The notes beneath the pieces were generated by a model. That model saw nothing but the letters and a program-made list of their open reading frames with translations. It had not been told where the DNA came from and did no database searches. From UMGS1851 sp900555605 (lineage in GTDB: Bacteria > Bacillota > Clostridia > UBA1212 > UBA1255): DNA of 17,599 nucleotides. A program made the translations under genes and the position numbers. Below, piece by piece: positions 6,126 through 14,300 of the stretch (positions are counted from its first letter, which is position 1; each line of letters begins with the position of its first letter). The stretch covers positions 1 through 17,599 of the forward strand of contig CABROF010000050.1 in the NCBI GenBank assembly GCA_902472555.1, in the 5' to 3' direction.

Positions 6126-7982
6126 CTATTTTTCTTTTGCAAAAGGCATTTCCGTCATACGAAGCGTTGTGCAGCCGTAGGGGATCAGCGCAATTCTTTC
6201 CGCTGTCCCGAGAGGCCTGCAGGAAGCAGGTGTTTCCGCACAAAGATGCTCGTATTCCGGTACGTGTCCCCAATCAATTTTTACCAGCTCGGCCTGCAGC
6301 ACAACGGGCGGCTGTTCCTCTGAAAACGGGAAATCCTTGGGCAGCGGATTCTCCTGCGGCGTAAATTCCGCATTTGCAAAGGCGTAATTCCACGCAGAGG
6401 CAGGCAGGATCTCATAGTCGCAATACGGGTATTTCCGTTCCACACCGTCGCGTTCATATTCGATGCGGCGCTTGTCGCCGCGGACCGGAAGCGCATATAC
6501 CAAAGGTCCGCGCTCCACGGCAAATAAGCCCCGGGGCCTTTCCTTCAGAACCGTTTCAAACACAAAACGCACGGTAATACGCCGCGCCTCCGCAAAGCTT
6601 TCGCGGATTTGCACAAATCCGTCCCTGATCTGCGCGCGGCTGCCGTCCATCAGAACCGCGCTGCAATTGGCCGGCACATGAATTTTCAAAGTAAACGAAA
6701 CAGGAGCGCTGGCCTGAATCGTGTAATGAAGCGTATCTCTGAACGGATAGTCTGTCTTCAGCTCAATGGATACCGTGCTTTCCCCTATGCGGGTCGTAAG
6801 AGCTGAGGGCAGCGTTACACAGGAAAGGATTGTATCTTCCCCTTCTTTCATGAATGCAGAAAGGGCCAGCTTCGGCCAGGCCTGGTTAAAATTCGCCGTG
6901 CAGCATCCGAAATTCGGTTCCAGGCCAAACAGATTGGCCTCCGGTCCGTTCGTATAGAAAACCGGACTCTTATTAAATTTCTGGCAGGTGGTCTGATTGG
7001 TCATCTGCAAGTACTGGTGCGTCCACATATCTTTGCTGATGGTCGCCGGCAATGCATTATACGCAAGCTTCTCCAGCTTATCCAGCCACAGTGCATCTCC
7101 TGTAATGCCAAACAGCACCTCATAGGAATACATTGCTTCTACGACGCCGCAGAGCTCTGTTCCGTGGATCGGGGAATCCCCCGCGAGACATTCGTCTCCG
7201 GTAAAGTGGCCTGCCGCCATCCCATGGTATTGTTCGAGCAGCCCGCTCATTTTTTTCGCCTGGGCGTTTCCATCGCATTGATCGATTCTCCAGAATACAG
7301 CCGCGCTTTTCAGCGCCATCGAAAGATTGACCACATGGGTCTGAAGCCGCCATACCGGCGCGGGCTTCTGATCCATCCAATGATCGAATAAATATCCGTA
7401 GTCCGTTCCCTGGGTTCGAAGCGTTACGGCAAGCTTCTCCATCCACGGCTCCGGCTGCCTTTCCATCAGCCAGTTCAGCGCAATCATCGCTTCAAACCAG
7501 CGGTATGCACCCCAGTTAAACAAAGAATTTCCCCGCAAATGCCGGGCTAAATTCTGCATCACCCCATAAACAGCCTGCTGCCCCCGCTCGTCACCGGAGC
7601 AGTCCGTATAAACGGTAAGTACTTTGGCAATCAAAATGGCAGCCCACACATCATAATGCCCGCGCTCATGGTCCGCGCAGGGGCAGATCCAGCCGTCTGC
7701 CTGCTGTCCTGCTAAAATGGCATCCACATATTTCTGCGCGCGCTCCATCAGCTCCGGGTCCTCAAGCAAATATGCCAGCGGGATAAAACCGTCCAGCCAG
7801 TACGGAACCCGTTCCCAGCCCTCCCGATCTCCGCCGATCCAGCGGCTCTCTCTGACATCCGGCCACATCTGATCCAGATGCCCGGATAAACCGTCTGCCT
7901 GAATCCGCAGCTGCTGTTTCAGCCATCCGCAGGGCTTCAGCTCCCCGGCCCGAAAAAACGTCCTGCACGGTGCCTGTTTCAT
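6126..7982 (-). CDS. Cytoplasmic DUF1680/GH127-like glycoside hydrolase
   Basis: The 618-residue protein has no signal peptide and matches the DUF1680 core from end to end: 'GWLKQQLRIQADGLSGHL', 'PDVRESRWIGGDREGWERVPYWLDG' near the N-terminus and 'IALIPYGCTTLRM' near the C-terminus. Active-site candidates are Glu276-Leu-Cys278 and Cys360-Cys361 (FGCCTANF). The 82-residue spacing between Cys278 and Cys360 is close to the GH127 prototype, in which a Zn-bound cysteine is nucleophile. Glu264 in 'TGDE' may be the acid/base. The 'CCTANFNQAWP' variant differs from the 'CCPPN' of characterised GH127 enzymes, so it belongs to a divergent clade and its sugar is uncertain. It is the first gene of the operon, with an AAGGGAG site about 10 bases before the ATG. 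It probably finishes inside the cell what its exported paralogue starts outside. Confidence 0.87.
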   Translation of the reverse strand: MKQAPCRTFFRAGELKPCGWLKQQLRIQADGLSGHLDQMWPDVRESRWIGGDREGWERVPYWLDGFIPLAYLLEDPELMERAQKYVDAILAGQQADGWICPCADHERGHYDVWAAILIAKVLTVYTDCSGDERGQQAVYGVMQNLARHLRGNSLFNWGAYRWFEAMIALNWLMERQPEPWMEKLAVTLRTQGTDYGYLFDHWMDQKPAPVWRLQTHVVNLSMALKSAAVFWRIDQCDGNAQAKKMSGLLEQYHGMAAGHFTGDECLAGDSPIHGTELCGVVEAMYSYEVLFGITGDALWLDKLEKLAYNALPATISKDMWTHQYLQMTNQTTCQKFNKSPVFYTNGPEANLFGLEPNFGCCTANFNQAWPKLALSAFMKEGEDTILSCVTLPSALTTRIGESTVSIELKTDYPFRDTLHYTIQASAPVSFTLKIHVPANCSAVLMDGSRAQIRDGFVQIRESFAEARRITVRFVFETVLKERPRGLFAVERGPLVYALPVRGDKRRIEYERDGVERKYPYCDYEILPASAWNYAFANAEFTPQENPLPKDFPFSEEQPPVVLQAELVKIDWGHVPEYEHLCAETPASCRPLGTAERIALIPYGCTTLRMTEMPFAKEK

Positions 7983-8097
7983 AAAGATCTACTCCCTTAT
8001 CATTGATATTTCAACTATAGTGTAAGCTGCAGCCCGCCGCCGCGCAGTAGCATTTCCGGTAAAAAATCATGCAATTCGGGACATATTTTCTGTTTTC

Positions 8098-8126
8098 TTG
8101 CCTTGCCTTTGCTTTCGTGTTAAAAT
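8098..8126 (+). promoter_or_regulatory. Predicted promoter of the glycosyltransferase pair
   Basis: TTGCCT (8098-8103) and TAAAAT (8121-8126) are separated by exactly 17 bases. Transcription would start near 8133, giving a leader of about 100 bases with a small GC hairpin (8137-8150) and the AT-rich direct repeat at 8186-8222. Confidence 0.5.
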
Positions 8127-8185
8127 GCTTATGATTCTGCGGCCGCGCAGCGCACTGGTCCTGACGCCGCGGCAAAGCACTCATA

Positions 8186-8222
8186 AAAATAAAGGAAATG
8201 CAAAAGATAAAATAAAGGAAAT
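8186..8222 (+). repeat. 14-bp direct repeat in the leader of the sugar transferase gene
   Basis: AAAATAAAGGAAAT occurs at 8186-8199 and again, identically, at 8209-8222, 23 bases apart. Each copy carries a Shine-Dalgarno-like AAAGGA; the second lies 15 bases before the ATG at 8237, where AAGAAGG is the nearer site. A role in translation control or protein binding is possible but unproven. Confidence 0.45.
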
Positions 8223-8236
8223 TTAAGAAGGCTGTT

Positions 8237-9706
8237 ATGAAAAAAAGCAAAAAACGGATCAATCGTGAACAATTCAAAAATGCAATTATTGCAGTTTTCA
8301 TTATTGCAATTCTTATTGTGAACACGTATATATACAGCGTACTTTGGTTCAGCGGCAAGCTGGAGCTTCCCTTTAGCTGGAGAGGAAACTGGGTGGTACT
8401 GGGCGTGTATGTGGTACTGCTCTATGTTGCCACCAGGACCTACGGGGGATATAATATCGGGGGACTGAAGCGCTTTGACCTGATTTATTCCCAAACAATT
8501 GCGCTGTTATTCGTTAATATGATCACCTATTTTCAGAACGGACTGATGATGCGCAGGCTGCCGGAGCTGCCGCTGTTCCTATATATGAGTTTTGCGCAGT
8601 TTGTGGTGATCATGATCTGGGCTTTTGCCGTCACCTATTTGCATCGCAAGCTCTATCCGCCTGCAAAAATGCTGATGATTTACGGAGAATACAATGTTGA
8701 CCCGCTTATCCGGAAAATGAATTCCGGCGAAGACAACTATTACATCAATTCCTCGGTCTGCATCGACGAGGGGCTGGATTATATCAAAGAACAAATCCTG
8801 CTGTATCAAGGCGTCGTCATGTGCGACGTACCCTCCGGCACCAGAAACAAACTGCTGAAATATTGCTATGAACACGCCATTCGGGCATATATTACGCCGA
8901 AAATTTCAGACGTTTTTATCCGGGCGGCCAAAAATGTAGATGTATTTGATACGCCTCTGCTGCTTTGCAAAAACACCGGCCTGTCCATCGGCGACAGACT
9001 GCTGAAGCGCTTGTTCGATATTCTTTTTTCCTTATGCGCTATCATTCTGTTCTCACCGCTGATGCTGCTCATTGCGCTGGCCATTAAAATAGATGACGGC
9101 GGCCCTGTTTTGTTTAAGCAGAAACGCTATACAATGAATGAAAGAATTTTCAGCATCTATAAATTTCGCAGCATGATCGTCAATGCAGAGCAGGCCGGCC
9201 AGGTGATTCCCACTGCAAACGGCGATAAGCGGATTACCCGGGTCGGAAAGGTCATCCGCAACTGCAGATTGGACGAACTTCCTCAGCTGTTCAATATTTT
9301 AAAAGGCGATATGAGCATCGTAGGTCCCCGGCCGGAGCGCGTAGAGCATGTAGAAAAATATACGCGGGAAATTCCGGAATTTAAATACAGACTGAAGGTA
9401 AAAGGCGGCCTGACCGGGTATGCACAGATTTTCGGCAAATATAACACCACTGCATACGATAAGCTGCGCCTGGACCTGATGTACATTGAAAACTATTCAT
9501 TTGTACTGGATCTGAAGCTGATTCTGATCACACTCAAAATTTTATTCAAAAAAGACAGTACAGAAGGAATCGACGACGGCGCATTTTCTCTGGAGGAGAT
9601 TTATCCGGAAGCCATTCGTTCTGAAGAGGAGGACGAGGGAACCGCTTCCGGGGCAGCAACCGAACCGTCGGCTCCGCCTGCTTCGGAAGCAGATCACACA
9701 TCATGA
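8237..9706 (+). CDS. Polyprenyl-phosphate sugar-1-phosphate transferase (bacterial sugar transferase family)
   Basis: The 489-residue membrane protein has four predicted N-terminal transmembrane helices (about 14-36, 51-68, 84-103, 111-134), a central soluble domain, then a reentrant hydrophobic segment (about 258-285) and the catalytic domain. Diagnostic motifs are KFRSM (309-313), LDELPQLFNILKGDMSIVGP followed by RPE (ending near 367), and GLTGYAQ (391-397). Enzymes of this family move a sugar-1-phosphate from a nucleotide sugar to undecaprenyl phosphate and so start capsule, exopolysaccharide or glycoprotein glycan synthesis. A tail of about 40 residues after 450 is acidic and Ser/Pro/Ala-rich, looks disordered, and is unusual for the family. 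The gene overlaps the next one by ATGA, so the two are translationally coupled. The sugar transferred cannot be told from sequence. Confidence 0.92.
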   Translation: MKKSKKRINREQFKNAIIAVFIIAILIVNTYIYSVLWFSGKLELPFSWRGNWVVLGVYVVLLYVATRTYGGYNIGGLKRFDLIYSQTIALLFVNMITYFQNGLMMRRLPELPLFLYMSFAQFVVIMIWAFAVTYLHRKLYPPAKMLMIYGEYNVDPLIRKMNSGEDNYYINSSVCIDEGLDYIKEQILLYQGVVMCDVPSGTRNKLLKYCYEHAIRAYITPKISDVFIRAAKNVDVFDTPLLLCKNTGLSIGDRLLKRLFDILFSLCAIILFSPLMLLIALAIKIDDGGPVLFKQKRYTMNERIFSIYKFRSMIVNAEQAGQVIPTANGDKRITRVGKVIRNCRLDELPQLFNILKGDMSIVGPRPERVEHVEKYTREIPEFKYRLKVKGGLTGYAQIFGKYNTTAYDKLRLDLMYIENYSFVLDLKLILITLKILFKKDSTEGIDDGAFSLEEIYPEAIRSEEEDEGTASGAATEPSAPPASEADHTS

Positions 9707-10908
9707 ATATCTGTATTGTATCCGAGTATTACGCACCTGATAATTTTATCATCAACGATATTACGGCAGCGCTGACCGCTATGGGGCACCGCGTCGAAGT
9801 ACTGACCGGCCTGCCCGATTATACCACCTCAAAAATCCCGAAGGAATATAAAGGCTTCCGCAGACGCAGGGAAATTCTGAACGGCGCCGCAGTGCGCAGA
9901 GTTCCCACCATCGCCCGCCGCAGCGGCGTATTCTTTCGGATTCTTTCCTATACCTCCTTCGCGTTTCACGGAGCGCTGCACGCAAAATTCGGCAAAAAGC
10001 CGAAAGCTGATGTCATATTTGTATTCGGCGTCTCGCCGGTTTTTCAGATCTGGCCGGCCGCAGTCTACCAAAAGCGGCTGAAGAAGCCGCTGATCCTGTA
10101 TTGCATGGATTTATGGCCGGAATCCATGAAGGCATGGAATGTAAAGGAAAAATCCTTAACATTTAAAATTGTAAAAAAAATAAGCCAAACTTTATATCGG
10201 CGCTGCGATCGGATTTTGATTACATCCGCTCCGTTCCGGGATTATCTCACAGAAATACTGGGCATAGACGGCAGTGCAATGCAGGAGCTTCCGCAGTATG
10301 CTGACGATCAGTTCGGCGGAATCTGCGGCTGCTATCTGGAAGATCAATGCGTAGATTTCGTCTTTGCCGGCAATATCGGTGCCGTGCAGGATGTTGCCTG
10401 CATCATACGTGCGGCGGCCCGCGTTTCAGCAGACAGTCCTTTCAAAGTTCATATTGTCGGAGACGGCTCCGAGCTGGCCCGCTGTAAGGAGCTGGCCCGG
10501 CGCACAGGCGTTTCAGAGCGGATCTTATTTTACGGCCGCCGCCCTTTGTCGGACATGCCCGCATTCTATAAGCTGGCGGATTGCTTTCTGCTCACATTGC
10601 GCGGCGGCGATTTTATCGGTATGACGCTGCCCGGAAAAGCACAGGGATATTTAAGCGCCGGCAAGCCGGTCATCTGCGCCGCGGACGGCGCGGCAAACGC
10701 GCTGATCCGGCAGGCGGACTGCGGTTTGGCAGGTCCCTCTGGAGACGACGCCGTGCTGGCCGCAAATATGGAGGCGCTGATTGCCCGCCCTGCGGAATAC
10801 AGAGAAAAAGGCCTGAACGGAAGGCGCTTTTATGAAACGCATTATACAAAAGAGATCTTTCTGCGGAAGCTGCTTACTGCTTTCGATACAGAATCGGCGT
10901 CAGAGTAA
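9703..10908 (+). CDS. WbuB-like glycosyltransferase family 4 protein
   Basis: The 401-residue protein has the GT-B two-domain fold. The N-terminal half begins 'MNICIVSEYYAPDNFIINDI' and contains 'LYCMDLWPESMKAW' (132-145), typical of the WbuB/WcaI-like GT4 group. The C-terminal half has 'FVFAGNIGAVQDV' (219-231), 'HIVGDGSEL' (250-258) and the nucleotide-sugar segment 'MTLPGKAQGYLSAGKPVI' (307-324). It has no transmembrane helix and would act at the inner membrane face, adding the next sugar to the lipid-linked product of the preceding transferase. The start overlaps that gene's stop as ATGA. The 3' end overlaps trkH on the other strand by 35 bases, with no terminator between them. Donor and acceptor sugars are unknown. 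Confidence 0.88.
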   Translation: MNICIVSEYYAPDNFIINDITAALTAMGHRVEVLTGLPDYTTSKIPKEYKGFRRRREILNGAAVRRVPTIARRSGVFFRILSYTSFAFHGALHAKFGKKPKADVIFVFGVSPVFQIWPAAVYQKRLKKPLILYCMDLWPESMKAWNVKEKSLTFKIVKKISQTLYRRCDRILITSAPFRDYLTEILGIDGSAMQELPQYADDQFGGICGCYLEDQCVDFVFAGNIGAVQDVACIIRAAARVSADSPFKVHIVGDGSELARCKELARRTGVSERILFYGRRPLSDMPAFYKLADCFLLTLRGGDFIGMTLPGKAQGYLSAGKPVICAADGAANALIRQADCGLAGPSGDDAVLAANMEALIARPAEYREKGLNGRRFYETHYTKEIFLRKLLTAFDTESASE

Positions 10909-12313
10909 GGATCAGCGGAAAAATTTCCAGCCTGCCCAGCAGCATGGTAAGGGACAGCAAAAGCTTGGAGAAAACGGAAAAGTCCGCAAAGTTTCCCATT
11001 GGTCCTACCGCACCCATGCCGGGTCCGATATTGCTGATGCAGGCCACGACAGCGCTTAAGGTGGTTTCAAAGTCAAACCCATCCAATGATATGAGCAGCG
11101 TTATAAAGGCAATCATCAGAATATATGCCGCAAAAAAGATTCCGACGCCGTTTACGGTTTCCTCGTCCACCTTTTTTCCGTCCAGACGGACCGGTCCCAC
11201 GGAACGCGGATGCACCATCCGCACAATATCGCGGGATAGCTTTTTCACCAAAATAATCAGACGGGAAACCTTAATCCCGCCGCCCGTGGATCCGCCGCAG
11301 GCGCCGAGAAACATCAGCATAAACAAAATGATTTTAGAAAACGTGGGCCATAAATTAAAATCCGCCGTAGCAAAGCCCGTGGTAGTGATGACAGAGGAGA
11401 CCTGAAAGGACGAATGGCGGAAGGCATCCCCGAACCCGTTGTACATTGGTAAAATATTCAGCGCAATCAGAAGCATTGCCGTCACAGAGGTCCCGAGATA
11501 TACCCAAAGCTCCTCGCTTTTCAGGATCTGCCGGAATTCCCGCATCAGCAGCAAAAAATAGAGGTTAAAATTAATGCCGAACAGCAGCATGAATATGGTA
11601 ATAACCCCTTCTGCATACGCGCTGTTATACGCGCCAATGCTTAAATTTTTAATTGCAAAGCCGCCGGTTCCCGCTGTACCGAAGGAATTGACCAGACTGT
11701 CAAACAGCGGCATTCCGCCGCATACCAGAAGGATCACTTCCAAAACAGTCATCGTTAAATAGATACCGTACAGCAGCAGTGCCGTGCGGCGTGCCCGCGG
11801 CACTAATTTTCCCACCGAGGGCCCCGGAACCTCCGCCCGCATTACATGCATGGAACGTTCGTTCGCCATGGGAAGAATCGCCATGATAAACACCAAAACG
11901 CCCATACCGCCGATCCAGTGCGTAAAGCTGCGCCAGAACAGCAGTCCGTACGGCACCGTCTCCACATCGGAAAGGATACTGGCGCCTGTGGTGGTAAAGC
12001 CGGATACGGTTTCAAACAGCGCATCAACATAAGAGGGAATCGCGCCGTCCAGCACAAAGGGCAGCGCGCCGAAAAGCGATACCAGGATCCAAGAAGCGGA
12101 TACAATAAAAAATCCGTCCCTGGCATAAATATTTTTTGTGCGCAGCCGAATACAGAGCAGACTCCCGCAGGCAGCCGCAAGCAGGCCGATGGTGATCAAA
12201 AAAGGAATCGTATCCTCGCCGTAAAGAAAACTGACCAAGAGCGGCAGCAGCAGCAAAACCGCTTCCGCGCCCAGCACGTATCCCAAAGTATGTAGTACCA
12301 TCCGTTTATTCAC
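10874..12313 (-). CDS. trkH: Trk-type potassium uptake membrane subunit TrkH
   Basis: The 479-residue integral membrane protein has the four repeated pore loops of the Trk/Ktr/HKT superfamily: SGFTTTGAS (104-112), SFGTAGTGGF (210-219), SSVITTTGFA (306-315) and ISNIGPGMGA (426-435), each with the filter glycine. Further marks are 'WIGGMGVLVF' (133-142), 'GACGGSTGGGIK' (337-348) and 'GRLEIFP' (460-466). It forms the K+ conducting subunit and is gated by the cytoplasmic RCK protein TrkA, encoded just upstream. The start is a GTG with GAGG about 10 bases before it; an ATG four codons later is the alternative. The last 11 codons overlap the glycosyltransferase gene on the opposite strand. No c-di-AMP riboswitch fits in the short leader of the operon. 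Confidence 0.95.
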   Translation of the reverse strand: MNKRMVLHTLGYVLGAEAVLLLLPLLVSFLYGEDTIPFLITIGLLAAACGSLLCIRLRTKNIYARDGFFIVSASWILVSLFGALPFVLDGAIPSYVDALFETVSGFTTTGASILSDVETVPYGLLFWRSFTHWIGGMGVLVFIMAILPMANERSMHVMRAEVPGPSVGKLVPRARRTALLLYGIYLTMTVLEVILLVCGGMPLFDSLVNSFGTAGTGGFAIKNLSIGAYNSAYAEGVITIFMLLFGINFNLYFLLLMREFRQILKSEELWVYLGTSVTAMLLIALNILPMYNGFGDAFRHSSFQVSSVITTTGFATADFNLWPTFSKIILFMLMFLGACGGSTGGGIKVSRLIILVKKLSRDIVRMVHPRSVGPVRLDGKKVDEETVNGVGIFFAAYILMIAFITLLISLDGFDFETTLSAVVACISNIGPGMGAVGPMGNFADFSVFSKLLLSLTMLLGRLEIFPLILTLTPILYRKQ

Positions 12314-12344
12314 AATCCGTTATCCTCATTTCCTGTCGGCACGC

Positions 12345-12366
12345 AGCAGCGTCACATGCCGCTGCT
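12345..12366 (-). repeat. Hairpin in the trkA-trkH intergenic gap
   Basis: AGCAGCG (12345-12351) and CGCTGCT (12360-12366) form a 7-bp stem with an 8-base loop in the 70-base gap between the two genes. No U-tract follows on the minus strand, so it is not a normal terminator. It may affect mRNA processing or the ratio of TrkA to TrkH. Confidence 0.35.
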
Positions 12367-12383
12367 AATTTCAGGATCATACT

Positions 12384-13742
12384 TTAAGATCTGAAAATAT
12401 CATTCAAATCATCCGGCCCTGTCCCCGTGGTGACTACAATGACGCTGTCTCCCACGCGGATGCTGTCCGTACCGCTGGGAAAGATCACCTGTGCGCCGCG
12501 GATAATACACGCGATCAGCAAGCCCTTTTTCAGCTTTAAATCCTTCAGCTCCGTATCTCGGCCGGAAAAATTGCTGCGAACCCGAAATTCCAGCGCCTCT
12601 GCCTGATTATTTACGATTCTTGATAAAGCCTCTACATTGCTCCCCAAGGAATTCTGCATGGCCCGCACATAGCGCAGGATATGATTGGCGGCAATCAAAT
12701 GCGGCGTGATGACATCCCGGATGCCGGCCTTCTCGAGAATACCGCCGAATGTAATGTGGTTGACTTTCGTAATGACCTTGCCTACCTTCCGGGCCAGCGC
12801 GTACATTGAGATCACTACATTTTCCTCATCCAGTCCGGTCAGCGCCACCAGCGCGTCGGTTTCCTCCATTCCCTCTTCATGCAGCATTTCCTGGTCCGAG
12901 CCGTCGCCGTGGATCACCATTGCTTTGGGCAGCAGCTCAGACAGCTCTTCACAGCGCTGCTTATCAGTCTCAATAATTTTTACTTTTACGCCCGTGTCTG
13001 CCAGCATCCGGGAGAGATAAAAGCTGATCATCCCGCCGCCTACGATCATGACGTCTCTCGCCTTCTGGTTATAAAGGCCCGCCAAGCGGAAAAACTGCGT
13101 GATATTTGCCGGTGAAGCGGAAATACTGATTTGATCGCCGGCGCGCAGCACGGAATTTCCATTGGGGATGAACACCTCTCCGTCCCGCTGAATCGCGCAA
13201 ACCAATATTTTTACATGATATCGTCCCGGCAGTCCGCTCAGCACCTGTCCGTCCAGCGGACTCCCCTCCTCGATCTTAATCTCCACCAGCTCTACTCTGC
13301 CCTTTGCAAAAAAATCCACCTTTGCCGCAGAGGGCACCCGCAGCATCCGGGAAATTTCCGTAGCAGCCGCCATTTCCGGATTCACCGAGAGGCTGAGCCC
13401 CAGCTCCTCCCGCATAAAATTCAGGCTCTTTCCCATTTCCGGGCTGCGCACCCGGGCAATCGTATGCTTGACGCCGAGCTTCTTGGCAATCAGGCAGCAA
13501 ATAATATTGATTTCATCTTTACTCGTAACTGCGACTACAAGATCCGCTCCCGGAACGCCGGCTTCGATTTGTACATCACTGTCAATCCCGTTTCCGCAAA
13601 TGCAGGCAACATCCTGCGTATTGGAGGACAGACGCAGCGCGTCCGGATTATTATCAATAATCACGATATCGTGACCCTCATTCGACAGACATCTGGAAAG
13701 CTCAAACCCCATTTTACCGTCGCCGATTATGATAATTCTCAT
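12384..13742 (-). CDS. trkA: Trk potassium uptake regulatory subunit TrkA, two RCK repeats
   Basis: The 452-residue cytoplasmic protein is a duplication of the TrkA_N (Rossmann) plus TrkA_C unit. The first half has GDGKMG (7-12) with acidic D30 at the end of the second strand and a TrkA_C region near 140-215. The second half has GGGMIS (235-240), where the third glycine is replaced by Ser240, with E258 as the ribose-binding acid, and a TrkA_C region near 375-450. It binds NAD(H)/nucleotides and gates TrkH. It is the first gene of the trkA-trkH pair; TAGGAGA lies about 10 bases before the ATG. Because the dinucleotide motif is altered, the second half may bind nucleotide more weakly, though fold and length are normal. 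Confidence 0.95.
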   Translation of the reverse strand: MRIIIIGDGKMGFELSRCLSNEGHDIVIIDNNPDALRLSSNTQDVACICGNGIDSDVQIEAGVPGADLVVAVTSKDEINIICCLIAKKLGVKHTIARVRSPEMGKSLNFMREELGLSLSVNPEMAAATEISRMLRVPSAAKVDFFAKGRVELVEIKIEEGSPLDGQVLSGLPGRYHVKILVCAIQRDGEVFIPNGNSVLRAGDQISISASPANITQFFRLAGLYNQKARDVMIVGGGMISFYLSRMLADTGVKVKIIETDKQRCEELSELLPKAMVIHGDGSDQEMLHEEGMEETDALVALTGLDEENVVISMYALARKVGKVITKVNHITFGGILEKAGIRDVITPHLIAANHILRYVRAMQNSLGSNVEALSRIVNNQAEALEFRVRSNFSGRDTELKDLKLKKGLLIACIIRGAQVIFPSGTDSIRVGDSVIVVTTGTGPDDLNDIFRS

Positions 13743-13787
13743 ACGATCTGTTTCTCCTAACTTGTCTCATTGATTTGCTTCCCCCAT

Positions 13788-13816
13788 ATAATGCACTTTT
13801 CCGTATGATTCGTCAA
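13788..13816 (-). promoter_or_regulatory. Predicted promoter of trkA-trkH
   Basis: On the minus strand TTGACG (complement of 13811-13816) is separated by 17 bases from CATTAT (complement of 13788-13793). The start point would lie about 40 bases before the trkA ATG, too short a leader for a riboswitch. Confidence 0.5.
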
Positions 13817-13835
13817 GGGGCCGAAACTTTTCTAC

Positions 13836-13864
13836 TGTACAAATTCCGCGTTATTTGCTATGAT
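13836..13864 (+). promoter_or_regulatory. Predicted extended -10 promoter of the zapA operon
   Basis: TGTACA (13836-13841) and TATGAT (13859-13864) are 17 bases apart, and TGC directly before the -10 makes it an extended -10 element. The start near 13871 fits the zapA ATG at 13935 and rules out translation from the upstream in-frame ATG at 13860. Confidence 0.6.
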
Positions 13865-13934
13865 AATAAAAAAGAATATTGACTATGCGGCTGTGCACAT
13901 ACTACAGACGAAAAGCGTTCAGGAGAGGGATACC

Positions 13935-14300
13935 ATGGCAGATAAAAAAAAGATAACCATTACGGTCAGCGGCAAAAATTATACGTTATTACACGATGAA
14001 TCGGACGACTATATCCATCGCATCGCACATTATCTGAACAGTAAGATTACGGCCGCGTCAAAAGGCGGTCTTCAGTTGGGTGAGCCCACCGCCCTTGTAA
14101 TGGCTGCCATCACCATCACCGACGAGTTATTTAAGACGCAGAAAAATTTTAATACGCTGAAAAATGAAATCAAGCGGATGATGGATGAATATGACCAGCT
14201 GAAAATTGAAAAACAGGAGTTGGAGGATCAGCTGACCGAATCGGAGAAACAGGTAGATTCCCTGTCCAAGCAGCTGATTATCGCCAAAATGGATAAGTAA
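13935..14300 (+). CDS. zapA: Cell division protein ZapA
   Basis: The 121-residue cytoplasmic protein matches ZapA: an N-terminal domain opening 'KKKITITVSGKNYTL' followed by '.DESDDYIHRIAHYLNSKI', a conserved helix 'PTALVMAAITITDELFK', and a C-terminal coiled coil (about 70-118) rich in Lys/Glu/Gln heptads. ZapA cross-links FtsZ protofilaments and stabilises the Z ring. The start is set by AGGAGAGGG at 13921-13929, six bases before the ATG; an in-frame ATG at 13860 lies within the predicted promoter -10. The stop codon directly abuts the ATG of the U32 gene. Confidence 0.9.
   Translation: MADKKKITITVSGKNYTLLHDESDDYIHRIAHYLNSKITAASKGGLQLGEPTALVMAAITITDELFKTQKNFNTLKNEIKRMMDEYDQLKIEKQELEDQLTESEKQVDSLSKQLIIAKMDK

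Noticed and set aside
7983..8100. Promoter for the DUF1680 operon
   Set aside because: A TATAGT-like -10 is present on the minus strand near 8015, but no acceptable -35 stands 16-18 bases upstream, so no site was called. An activator-dependent promoter would look like this.
8131..8226. Possible 31-codon leader peptide before the sugar transferase
   Set aside because: The ATG sits at the predicted transcription start, without any ribosome binding site, and the product is not typical of a regulatory leader.
13743..13934. c-di-AMP (ydaO) riboswitch before trkA
   Set aside because: Potassium transport genes are often under this riboswitch, but the predicted leader is only about 40 bases and the conserved elements are not seen.
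13860..13934. Longer N-terminus for ZapA
   Set aside because: The upstream ATG overlaps the predicted -10, and the extra 25 residues are not part of the ZapA family; AGGAGAGGG marks 13935.
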